Source: JBGPIK01 sp041484845
GTDB taxonomy: Bacteria; Desulfobacterota; Binatia; UBA9968
Direction of reading: 5' to 3'
Length of the DNA: 11,917 nt
NCBI GenBank assembly: GCA_041484845.1
Contig: JBGPIK010000195.1
Location: forward strand, 1-11,917
A program made the translations under genes and the position numbers. The notes beneath the pieces are model-generated. The model had not been told where the DNA came from and searched no databases. It saw only the letters and a program-made list of their open reading frames with translations. This document shows, piece after piece, positions 1 through 6,339 of the stretch; the first letter of the stretch is position 1; the number at the start of each line of letters is the position of its first letter.

Positions 1-205
1 AATCCTCAAATTCCATGGGCTGGTTGGCTGCATCGGTAAGGTCGATAATGCTTAGCCGGTTATGACCTAGCAACACTGGCATATCGATCCACTGAGAGGA
101 ATTATCAGGTCCACGATGACGGATAGACTCAAGCATCTTCCGTAGGAGAATTTCACCCTGCCCACGACTGAGAGTCGGATCGATAATTCCTGCTATGCCG
201 CACAT
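1..205 (-). CDS. asnB: AsnB-type glutamine-dependent amidotransferase, N-terminal part (cut by window edge)
   Basis: Only the first 68 codons are present; the gene continues off the left edge. The protein begins MCGIAGII, so after Met removal Cys2 is the N-terminal nucleophile of a class II glutamine amidotransferase. The family motif RHRGPD follows at about residues 29-34 and the GHNRLSIIDL block at 48-57, then NQPM at 61-64. These are hallmarks of asparagine synthase (glutamine-hydrolysing) family proteins, which release ammonia from glutamine and pass it to a C-terminal ATP-dependent synthetase domain (not visible here). The start is the ATG at 205; GGAGG lies 7 nt upstream (213-217). AsnB-like proteins are common in polysaccharide loci, where members such as WbpS amidate sugar uronic acids. 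Whether this copy makes asparagine or amidates a sugar cannot be told from the N-terminus. The family call is firm; the substrate is open. Confidence 0.93.
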   Translation of the reverse strand, partial: MCGIAGIIDPTLSRGQGEILLRKMLESIRHRGPDNSSQWIDMPVLLGHNRLSIIDLTDAANQPMEFED

Positions 206-322
206 CGATTAGCCTCCGACTTCGCAATGTCCGAACATCTCGTCCTCATGGACATAATTTTTGTCGTTCTTCTCGCTGCCGTCGTGCCAACGGCGGGACG
301 CGGGTTTCGCGTGGCGATGCTG

Positions 323-459
323 CTAGCCGGCGGTCACGCGCTCGATCGCACAAGCGACGATGGGCTGGCCGGACTCATCGTGGATCCGTTGCGCTGTGTA
401 CCCTTCGGGCCAGATATCGGTGAACCAGAAGCGGATGCCGAGTCGTAAAAATTTGCCAT
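323..459 (-). pseudogene. Small ORF with strong ribosome-binding site, apparently frameshifted in a T-run
   Basis: An ATG at 459 sits 7 nt after a near-perfect Shine-Dalgarno AAGGAGG (467-473). Read as written it gives a 41-residue Ser/Gly/Pro-rich peptide ending at 334, which does not look protein-like. Adding one T to the run of five T residues after codon 3 gives about 45 residues: MANFLRLGIRFWFTDIWPEG, then YTAQRIHDESGQPIVACAIE, then RVTAG and a TAG at 323-325. That frame has mostly G/C third positions, like the neighbouring genes, and no start of its own. The simplest reading is a small gene with a 1-nt deletion, either a real mutation or a homopolymer sequencing error. Programmed slippage is possible but unsupported. 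The family is not recognised. Confidence 0.4.
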
Positions 460-466
460 TATGTGT

Positions 467-473
467 CCTCCTT
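467..473 (-). promoter_or_regulatory. Strong Shine-Dalgarno AAGGAGG
   Basis: This is the best ribosome-binding site in the window, 7 nt before the ATG at 459. It shows that translation was, or is, meant to start there, although the frame that follows is broken. Confidence 0.6.
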
Positions 474-613
474 CATAGTTGCTTACTGGTGCGGTTTTTG
501 ACTCTTCAAACTTTGTAACGCGGCGTGTTCTTCAGGCAGGAAAAATGGAACCTTAGGCGTCGAGAGAGGTCAGCCGGCTCTTTCAGAATGCAAAGCAGCA
601 GAGCGTTATTCGA

Positions 614-1909
614 CTATTGAGCGCGTGTTAAGCTCGGCTGAGGCTCCGGCTCCGCTTCCTGGGTCCATGTATGCTGGATCAAGCAAGTGCAGAATCGTAG
701 TGGAGGTGTCTGCCCGCTCTTAAAAAAATTTGAATTATTAACGTTGAATACCAACGCATGTGGAACAAAATCGGCCTCCTCTCCGTTCACCGCGAGTTTG
801 ATTACGATGTAGTACTGGCCGATCGGGAGCGGAAGGTTAGGAATATGGCAAGTGAAGACGCCGCCGCTCCCCAGTTGCTCGACAAGACCGTAGCTGAGCG
901 AAAAATCGAAGCAGGTCACGGCCACGCCGAGCTGATTAAAGATCGTGAACAAGATATTTGTTCCCCGGCGCTCGCGGGTAGTGTTTTTGTACCGAAATTC
1001 AAACGACGCGGGTCTCCCTGCGACGAGATGAGAGGTGGTTTCGTTAACCTCGTTGAGAATCCGTGCGCTGACGAGCCGAACGGCTCCGTTGCCGGATCGC
1101 TCGGGGTTATTGTCGAATGCCTGTGCGATTTTCGAGGAATGATACGCTAGATGATTTTTGATGGTGGACTCGGCAGGACCATCATACACTAACTGTCCAG
1201 CGCGCAAGAGGATTGCGCGCGAACAAAGATTCAGCACCGTAGCCATGCTATGACTCACGAAAAGCACGGTTCGACCTTGCTTTGCGACCTCTCCCATTTT
1301 CCCCAGACATTTTTTCTGAAACTCCACGTCGCCCACCGCCAACACTTCGTCGACGAGCAGAATCTCCGTCTCGAGATGAGCCGCGACGGCAAAGGCAAGC
1401 CGGACGTACATTCCGCTGGAGTAACGCTTCAGTGGCGTGTCTATGAATTTTCCCATCTCAGCAAACGAGACGATTTCGTCGAACTTTCGATTGATCTCTG
1501 CCTTCTTCATGCCCAGAATAACTCCGCTCAGGTAGATGTTCTCCCGCCCGGTCAGCTCGGAGTGAAAACCCGTGCCGACTTCCAACAGCGAACTCACGCG
1601 GCCGTGAATTTCAGCAAAGCCAGCGGTTGGCTCGGTGATGCGCGAGAGTATCTTGAGCAGCGTGCTTTTTCCGGCGCCGTTGTGGCCAACAAAGCCCATT
1701 GCCTCGCCGTGCTTAACCTCGAACGAGACGTCTTTGAGGGCCCAAATCGTATCTTCAGGATCGCCGACAGGAGACCGCCAACCATTACGACCGATCAGCG
1801 ACTTGAAACTTTCTGCAAGGTGGTCCCGAAAAGTGTCGTGGCGATGTTTTGACGTCCCGATCTTATATTGCTTTGAGAGGTTCTCGACTCGGATTACGAC
1901 GTTACTCAT
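614..1909 (-). CDS. wzt: Polysaccharide ABC transporter ATP-binding protein with C-terminal glycan-binding domain (Wzt)
   Basis: This is the ATPase of an ABC-2 exporter that moves undecaprenyl-linked O-antigen or capsule chains across the inner membrane. The nucleotide-binding domain covers about residues 1-260: Walker A GHNGAGKST (75-83), the ABC signature YSSGM (163-167), Walker B ILLVDE (183-188), and the switch His220 in VSHS. A segment of about 20 residues before ALKDVSF is typical of the Wzt/TagH/KpsT branch. Residues about 275-415 form an extra beta-rich region matching the Wzt C-terminal domain, which in E. coli O9a binds a modified non-reducing chain end. The tail after 415 is Glu/Pro-rich and probably unstructured. 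At 431 residues the length fits Wzt with a binding domain, not short KpsT. The start is the ATG at 1909, with no clear Shine-Dalgarno; 68 nt separate it from the permease gene, its obvious partner. Confidence 0.93.
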   Translation of the reverse strand: MSNVVIRVENLSKQYKIGTSKHRHDTFRDHLAESFKSLIGRNGWRSPVGDPEDTIWALKDVSFEVKHGEAMGFVGHNGAGKSTLLKILSRITEPTAGFAEIHGRVSSLLEVGTGFHSELTGRENIYLSGVILGMKKAEINRKFDEIVSFAEMGKFIDTPLKRYSSGMYVRLAFAVAAHLETEILLVDEVLAVGDVEFQKKCLGKMGEVAKQGRTVLFVSHSMATVLNLCSRAILLRAGQLVYDGPAESTIKNHLAYHSSKIAQAFDNNPERSGNGAVRLVSARILNEVNETTSHLVAGRPASFEFRYKNTTRERRGTNILFTIFNQLGVAVTCFDFSLSYGLVEQLGSGGVFTCHIPNLPLPIGQYYIVIKLAVNGEEADFVPHALVFNVNNSNFFKSGQTPPLRFCTCLIQHTWTQEAEPEPQPSLTRAQ

Positions 1910-1977
1910 GACGCTTATTGAGGACGTGTTTCATACTTAATTTTTTCTGAGGCCAAACACATGACACCCAAAACCCC

Positions 1978-2850
1978 TCACACCACATCCGCGAAGGTTC
2001 GTTCGATTCGCTTAAAATAGACAAGACCGCCAAGAAGTAGGGCAATCACTACGGCGGTGCTTACGGCGATCAGCTTAAAGTCGGGACTTCCCTTACCGAG
2101 TAGGGCCCAACGGAAGCCTTCAATGACTCCTACCATAGGGTTAAGGCTATACAGTAGCCGCCATTTCTCCGGAACTAGATTGACCGAGTAAGCCACGGGA
2201 GAGAGAAACATCCAAATCTGGATTAAAAACGGTATGGCATGGCCTACATCTCGATACCTAACATTGAGGGCTGAGAGCCAAAGCCCGACAGCTAAGACCG
2301 TGATCAGAGTCAGGAACAAGAAAATGGGTAAAGCGATCACGCCCCAGGTGGGCACAATGTGAAACCACAGCATTAGTATCAGGAGAAACACAAAGGCTAT
2401 TGCGAAATCTAGAATTCCAGAAATGATAGCAGAGACTGGCACGATAAGCCGCGGAAAATAAACCTTCGTGATGAGGTTTGCACTCCCTACGAGGCTAACG
2501 GTGCAGCGGTTTAGAGCGCCGGCAAAGAGGGTCCAGGGCAACAGGGCCGTGTAAGCAAAAACGGGATAGGGCAAGCCATCTGAGGGAATCTTGGCAAAAT
2601 TCCCAAAGACCATGGTAAAGATCACCATGGTCGTCAAAGGCTGAAGAATTGTCCAACCGATGCCAATCACGGTTTGCTTATAGCGTACCTTTACATCCCT
2701 CCACAGCAGAAAGTATAGGAGTTCACGATAAGCCCAGAGCTCTTGCAAATTGACAGACAGACAGCCACGAGAAGGCTCGATACGGATAACCGGAGTATCG
2801 GCTATAGGTTGCAGCTTGGCTGCTTCCAATTCAAATTCACTGACCGACAT
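1978..2850 (-). CDS. wzm: Polysaccharide ABC transporter permease (Wzm, ABC-2 family)
   Basis: This is the membrane subunit of the exporter, 290 residues and the usual size. A cytoplasmic N-terminus of about 45 residues is followed by the family signature LLWRDVKVRYKQ then TVIGIGWTILQPL (about 48-72), and then about six hydrophobic segments. The loop SALNVRYRDVGHAIPFLIQI and the late motif LNPMVGVIEGFRW (about 236-248) are typical of Wzm/TagG/RfbA permeases. Two subunits are expected to pair with two Wzt ATPases and form the channel for the lipid-linked glycan. The start is the ATG at 2850; AAAGGA (2858-2863) lies 7 nt upstream. The gene is preceded by a 292-nt gap, the longest space before any gene of this export unit, so a separate promoter there is plausible, but no clear -35/-10 pair was found. 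Confidence 0.93.
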   Translation of the reverse strand: MSVSEFELEAAKLQPIADTPVIRIEPSRGCLSVNLQELWAYRELLYFLLWRDVKVRYKQTVIGIGWTILQPLTTMVIFTMVFGNFAKIPSDGLPYPVFAYTALLPWTLFAGALNRCTVSLVGSANLITKVYFPRLIVPVSAIISGILDFAIAFVFLLILMLWFHIVPTWGVIALPIFLFLTLITVLAVGLWLSALNVRYRDVGHAIPFLIQIWMFLSPVAYSVNLVPEKWRLLYSLNPMVGVIEGFRWALLGKGSPDFKLIAVSTAVVIALLLGGLVYFKRIERTFADVV

Positions 2851-2987
2851 GGAATAATCCTTTCACAATGCCATCCTGTACTTAAACGAGCTGAGCAAAG
2901 TCTTAAATACCAACGTGAGAACGATGGAACGGAAGTTATCGCCGAATAGTTTGACGGGATACGGTTCGGTGTTGCGGGTTTTCTACA

Positions 2988-3122
2988 ATGAAACTTTGGG
3001 GGTGGGATAAGAACAAGCTGCTTATCCCTACGCGGAAGACACCTTCACTACTGCCCGAGGTGTTCAGTCCCGACGCGGTTATGCGATTGATCAAGGCTGA
3101 GGTCAGTCCCCTAGTGAAATAA
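2988..3122 (+). CDS. Possible small plus-strand ORF, 44 residues, unknown
   Basis: An ATG at 2988 opens 44 codons ending in TAA at 3120-3122. The peptide starts MKLWGWDKNKLLIPTRKTPS and ends RLIKAEVSPLVK; it is basic, with no signal peptide or membrane segment. It is the only candidate gene on the plus strand that does not overlap a confident gene. There is no good Shine-Dalgarno before the ATG, and the reading crosses two inverted repeats (3004-3028 and 3106-3135), so it may be chance. The family is not recognised. Confidence 0.22.
   Translation: MKLWGWDKNKLLIPTRKTPSLLPEVFSPDAVMRLIKAEVSPLVK
3004..3028. repeat. Perfect 8-bp inverted repeat, 9-nt loop
   Basis: GGGATAAG (3004-3011) and CTTATCCC (3021-3028) are exact reverse complements separated by 9 nt. 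The repeat sits in the gap before wzm, about 155 nt upstream of its start. No T-run follows on either strand, so it is not a standard terminator. It could be an operator or an RNA hairpin in the wzm leader; which of these is unknown. Confidence 0.5.
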
Positions 3123-3135
3123 GAGTACTGGGGAC
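3106..3135 (-). repeat. Hairpin just past the acyltransferase stop codon
   Basis: ACTGGGGAC (3127-3135) pairs with GTCCCCTAGT (3106-3115), giving 9 bp with one bulged T and an 11-nt loop. In the minus-strand transcript it starts 7 nt after the stop codon at 3143. It lacks a following U-run, so if it acts it is more likely an RNA 3'-end stabiliser or a weak or factor-dependent stop than an intrinsic terminator. Its position suggests a boundary between the acyltransferase and the exporter genes. Confidence 0.45.
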
Positions 3136-3142
3136 ATGCGCC

Positions 3143-4357
3143 CTAACCAGCCTGGAGCGAGCTTGGTTCGACTGTCGGTTCATCGCTACGGGATCTCGCC
3201 GGTAACGCATCGAGGCTAACATTATTTCGTTTGCGATACTTAAAAGAGTGTCCAATTACCACAAGCGGCTTTTCAAAGTACAGCCATGATAATTCTGCGA
3301 GTGTCAAGGTGATAAGTAGGGCCGAAAGCGTAACGCCAGCAGCGACCCAGCCACCCATTTGAGGAATTTGCTTTAATAGTACCCCGTGAATGAGTCCGCT
3401 CACTCCCTGATGAAACAAGTAAACCCCGTAGGCAATAATTCCCAACCGTACCATGAGCGGATTTCTCACAACCCAAGTCACGAAGCCGCGTCTTTCAATG
3501 AGCGCGATCAATAGAAAACAGGAGTAGAGTAGCGCAAGCACCGAGTACCCATAAGACAACATCGCAAAAGAAAAAACCCGGTAGTTCTTGTAGGTGAACA
3601 CCCCCGCCAGAGCGAGCAAGAGCGCGAATAATCCGTAGAGAAAAGCTCTATGGTCAGTCAAACATCTTCTGAATCCTTCTTGGCGCATCCCGTAAGCGCA
3701 GAGGACGCCCAACATCAAAGCGTCGGCCCGACAAGGCATGAACACATACGGCGAGAAATTCCCATTAGGATAACGCATGAGAATAAGCCGTAGCGCCGGC
3801 GCCGCCAGAACTATACAGGCGAGCACGTAGGGAAGTCTTCGGGAAGAGAGAAAGAAAATCATGAGGGGCAATATGAGATAGAATTGTTCTTCGACGGCAA
3901 GCGACCAGGTGATGCCCAGCCAGTTCGGGCCAAAATCGCCAGTCTTTGCCATTGCGATATTCTGAGTGAACGTCAAGTAGGACCAGACCGGCAGAGACTT
4001 TCCGAATAGCCAGTCGGAGCGCGCCGCGATCAGTATTGCCCCGATAAACAGGAACACCCAAAAAAAGTAAAGGGGAAAAATCCGGCAGATCCTCCGAATG
4101 TAAAACGTTGAAAAGTAGTTGATTGAATCCTTATTGTCGAGTAAGATTCCGCCGATTAGAAACCCGGAGAGAACAAAGAACAAATCAACCCCACTCCAAG
4201 TCAAGCCTAAGGCTCTGATGCCATAATATAAGAGCGTCCTTGGCTCAGCCTGGATCTCGCAAGCGCCGTAGTGCCAAATCAACACAAGGAGAATGGCCAT
4301 CCCCCTGATGCCGTCGAGCTCGGTTATGCGGCGCGAGACATCGCGTGAGTTATCCAT
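3143..4357 (-). CDS. Acyltransferase-3 family membrane protein (OafA-like, sugar O-acylation)
   Basis: This is a multi-pass inner-membrane protein of 404 residues in the acyltransferase 3 family, whose members transfer acetyl or similar groups to surface sugars. Numbered from the ATG at 4357, it shows the opening ELDGIRGMAILLVLIWHYG with the conserved His29, DLFFVLSGFLIGG (58-70), the basic segment FYIRRICRIFP (85-95), and TWSLAVEEQFYLILPL (150-165), followed by about six further hydrophobic helices and a polar tail. There is no SGNH domain. The frame stays open upstream to a TTG at 4441, which has AGGGGG in front of it, but those 28 residues are out-of-frame DegT remnant (see that entry) and do not belong to the family, so the ATG at 4357 is preferred despite a poor Shine-Dalgarno. 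Its likely role is acylating a sugar of the glycan made by this locus; the acyl group and target are unknown. Confidence 0.88.
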   Translation of the reverse strand: MDNSRDVSRRITELDGIRGMAILLVLIWHYGACEIQAEPRTLLYYGIRALGLTWSGVDLFFVLSGFLIGGILLDNKDSINYFSTFYIRRICRIFPLYFFWVFLFIGAILIAARSDWLFGKSLPVWSYLTFTQNIAMAKTGDFGPNWLGITWSLAVEEQFYLILPLMIFFLSSRRLPYVLACIVLAAPALRLILMRYPNGNFSPYVFMPCRADALMLGVLCAYGMRQEGFRRCLTDHRAFLYGLFALLLALAGVFTYKNYRVFSFAMLSYGYSVLALLYSCFLLIALIERRGFVTWVVRNPLMVRLGIIAYGVYLFHQGVSGLIHGVLLKQIPQMGGWVAAGVTLSALLITLTLAELSWLYFEKPLVVIGHSFKYRKRNNVSLDALPARSRSDEPTVEPSSLQAG

Positions 4358-4445
4358 GCCTTTGAACCGAATGTGTCTCGATAAAACGGATGAAGATGAA
4401 GGAATGAAATGAACCGGCCTTCCGATGTTTTGGCGAGACAATCAT
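4358..4445 (-). pseudogene. Degenerate fragment of a DegT-family aminotransferase gene
   Basis: The minus-strand sequence here matches the 3' part of the intact aminotransferase gene at 5098-6258. On the plus strand, GGATGAAGATG (4388-4398) and GGAATGAAATG (4401-4411) are each identical to 5261-5271 and 5276-5286; the spacer is 2 nt here and 4 nt in the intact gene. Before the indel the fragment reads IGRPVHFIP (intact: VGTSVHFIP). With the missing 2 nt allowed for, it then reads HLHPFYRDTFG (intact: HLHPYYRDAFG). The match covers roughly intact residues 315-340. No longer match was found on either side. It is either a partial duplication of the neighbour or what is left of a second aminotransferase gene that the acyltransferase replaced. 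Confidence 0.8.
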
Positions 4446-4492
4446 ACAACCCCCTAAAGAAAAGAAATCGGTGCTACTCCAAGCTCGAGGCA

Positions 4493-5101
4493 CTACGATG
4501 ACATTCTCATTTTATAATCAAATAACTTGACCAGCGTCTTTAATATTAGACTCAGGTCGAAAAGAAAGGAGGAGTGCTGAAGATAGTCTTTTCCCAGTCT
4601 GATCTTATCTGGTAGGATTCGCCTAATATATTCCTCTTCGGGATTGTCAGAGTGTCCGAGCAGCGCCGCTTCATCGCGATATTTTAGCGAAGCCAAGTCG
4701 GTTATTCCCGGACGTATGGTCAGGATTTCCTCGTAGTCGTGTTTAAAGAGTTCCACGTACCGGGGAATTTCCGGGCGCGGCCCGACAAAGGTCATGTCCC
4801 CCTTAAACACATTGAACAGCTGAGGAAGCTCATCGATTTTGCTCTTGCGCAGAAGCCATCCCACTCGCGTAATTCGCGGATCACGACCGAAGGTAATACT
4901 TGGACCTTGAGCATGCGAATCCTGCACCATCGTGCGAAACTTATAAATTAAAAACGGACGAAACCCTCTTCCCACCCGTTCCTGCCTGAAAAACACCGGA
5001 CCGGGCGAATCCAGCTTGATCAGAACAGCGACTAGCGCCAGCAGCGGAAGACTAAAGATGATCCCCGCAAGTGAGACTATAATGTCAAAGGCGCGCTTCA
5101 T
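4493..5101 (-). CDS. Phosphoglycosyl transferase, small PglC-like type (initiating sugar transferase)
   Basis: This enzyme transfers a sugar-1-phosphate from a UDP-sugar to undecaprenyl phosphate, starting the lipid-linked chain at the inner membrane. At 202 residues it is the minimal, monotopic form and lacks the four-helix N-terminal domain of WcaJ/WbaP. One hydrophobic helix (about 8-28, with Pro19) is the expected re-entrant anchor. The core motifs follow: SPGPVFFRQERVG (32-44), YKFRTM (53-58), and KIDELPQLFNVFKGDM (88-103) with the catalytic Asp90-Glu91 pair, then FVGPRPE (105-111). The start ATG at 5101 overlaps the stop of the upstream aminotransferase as ATGA, so translation is probably coupled. 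This pairing recalls PglE-PglC and suggests that the amino sugar made by that enzyme, perhaps after N-acylation, is the one loaded first. The exact sugar is not readable from the sequence. Confidence 0.93.
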   Translation of the reverse strand: MKRAFDIIVSLAGIIFSLPLLALVAVLIKLDSPGPVFFRQERVGRGFRPFLIYKFRTMVQDSHAQGPSITFGRDPRITRVGWLLRKSKIDELPQLFNVFKGDMTFVGPRPEIPRYVELFKHDYEEILTIRPGITDLASLKYRDEAALLGHSDNPEEEYIRRILPDKIRLGKDYLQHSSFLFDLSLILKTLVKLFDYKMRMSS

Positions 5102-6258
5102 CGCCCGTATTCACTAGCAAGCTCTCTCACCGCTCCAATGACTTTTTCCACATCCGCCTCTGTCATTTTCGGGTAAATCGGCAGCGAGACGATCCGTTCA
5201 AAAACCGCGCTTGCGATCGGAAAATCGGCCGGCCTGTAACCAAACGCGTCGCGGTAATAGGGATGAAGATGCAGTGGAATGAAATGGACCGAAGTGCCGA
5301 CTTCTCTTTCCCGTAACCCTTCGATGAATTCATTGCGGCCCATTCTCAGGCGCTCCAGATTCAGCTGAATGATAAAAAGGTGCCACGCATGCTGCACATC
5401 CTTAGCGCAGGTGGGAAGTCGAATGGCTTCCAGTTCTGCAAAAGCTTCCTCATAGATCATGGCGATGCGTTGTCGGGCTTCCCAGAACTCGTTGCATTTC
5501 TTTAGCTGCTCGATGCCGAGCGCAGCCGCAATATCCGTTAAGTTGTACTTAAATCCAGGGGAGATAACTTCGTAATACCAGGAACCTTCCTTCGTATAAC
5601 GCTTCCAGGCATCCTGGCTGATTCCGTGTAGGCTCATCATGCGCATCCGTTCGGCCCACTCTGGATTATCCGTGGTTGCCATGCCGCCTTCGCCGGTAGT
5701 GATCGTCTTTGTCGCGTAGAAGGAAAAACAGGTGATATCCCCAATGGTTCCTATGGTGCGCCCGTGATAACTGGCCGGCAGGGCATGCGCCGCATCCTCG
5801 ATGACTTTTAAATTGTGGTTTTTCGCGATTCGTAAAATCTCGTCCATCTCGCAGGGCCGTCCGGCAATGTGCACGGGAATAATCGCTTTAGTTTTGGAGC
5901 TGATCGCGGCCTCGAGCCTTGATGAATCCAAATTGAGTGTGTCCGGTTGGCAGTCCACGAGCACCGGCTTGGCTTTAAAGTAGAGGACGACTTCTGCGGT
6001 CGCGGCGAAAGTCATGGTCGGGACAATGACCTCGTCCCCTTGTTTAATACCCACAGCATCCAGCGCCAGATGAAGGGCGGCGGTTCCGGAATTCACCGCC
6101 ACCGCATGCTTGGCACCCACATAGCTGGCAAAATCATCCTCGAATGTTTTGACCTTGCGACCCGTCGTAAGCCATCCGGAGTGAAGGGTCTCGACGACTG
6201 CACGAATTTCGGCATCCCCGATATCCGGCTTGTGAAACGGCAAAAAATCGTTGCTCAA
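5098..6258 (-). CDS. DegT/DnrJ/EryC1/StrS family PLP-dependent sugar aminotransferase (PglE-like)
   Basis: This family converts a keto group of a nucleotide-linked sugar to an amine, using glutamate and pyridoxal phosphate. The 386-residue protein has the full fold. It shows SGWLTTG (27-33), VNSGTAALHLAL (55-66) in the phosphate-binding region, VIEDAAHALPA (152-162) with Asp155 for the PLP ring nitrogen, and FYATKTITTGEGG (180-192) with Lys184 as the Schiff-base lysine. The C-terminal VHFIPLHLHPYY (324-335) is typical of C4-aminating members such as PglE and perosamine synthase types. The start is TTG at 6258, supported by AAAAGGA (6267-6273) 8 nt upstream and by the family N-terminus. It overlaps the phosphoglycosyl transferase gene by 4 nt. 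No 4,6-dehydratase to supply its substrate lies in the window. A degraded copy of its 3' part lies at 4358-4445. The family is certain; the substrate is inferred. Confidence 0.93.
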   Translation of the reverse strand: MSNDFLPFHKPDIGDAEIRAVVETLHSGWLTTGRKVKTFEDDFASYVGAKHAVAVNSGTAALHLALDAVGIKQGDEVIVPTMTFAATAEVVLYFKAKPVLVDCQPDTLNLDSSRLEAAISSKTKAIIPVHIAGRPCEMDEILRIAKNHNLKVIEDAAHALPASYHGRTIGTIGDITCFSFYATKTITTGEGGMATTDNPEWAERMRMMSLHGISQDAWKRYTKEGSWYYEVISPGFKYNLTDIAAALGIEQLKKCNEFWEARQRIAMIYEEAFAELEAIRLPTCAKDVQHAWHLFIIQLNLERLRMGRNEFIEGLREREVGTSVHFIPLHLHPYYRDAFGYRPADFPIASAVFERIVSLPIYPKMTEADVEKVIGAVRELASEYGR

Positions 6259-6266
6259 GGAACTGA

Positions 6267-6273
6267 TCCTTTT
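6267..6273 (-). promoter_or_regulatory. Shine-Dalgarno AAAAGGA that decides a TTG start
   Basis: This site lies 8 nt before the TTG at 6258 and supports TTG as the true start of the aminotransferase, since no in-frame ATG exists nearby upstream. Confidence 0.55.
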
Positions 6274-6339
6274 CTATACCCGCAAACGTTCGACTTTACC
6301 GTCCGTTAGGCTCGTGCTCTCAGGGCTGGATTAGAACCG

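Larger units (their letters stand above)
206..613. other. 408-nt gap between the wzt and asnB genes
   Basis: This gap holds a small damaged coding stretch (323-459, listed separately) and the asnB ribosome-binding site. From 460 to 613 no gene, terminator with a T-run, or convincing promoter was seen. A plus-strand open frame at 227-448 is codon-aligned with the minus-strand coding remnant and has no ribosome-binding site, so it is taken as a shadow. Downstream of the 323 stop, the same minus-strand frame stays open to a TAA just before asnB, but without a start codon that has a ribosome-binding site. Confidence 0.6.

Noticed and set aside
227..448. Plus-strand open frame of 73 codons with a hydrophobic N-terminal part
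   Set aside because: It is codon-aligned opposite the minus-strand coding remnant, has no ribosome-binding site, and overlaps only damaged sequence. Its openness follows from the scarcity of TTA, CTA and TCA codons on the other strand.
1250..1852. Long plus-strand open frame of 200 codons opposite wzt
   Set aside because: It lies entirely over the well-supported wzt coding region and shows no family motifs or ribosome-binding site; it is a shadow frame.
4358..4441. TTG at 4441 as the acyltransferase start, with AGGGGG upstream
   Set aside because: The added 28 residues come from the DegT relic read after an indel and do not belong to the acyltransferase-3 family. The ATG at 4357 directly precedes the conserved domain.
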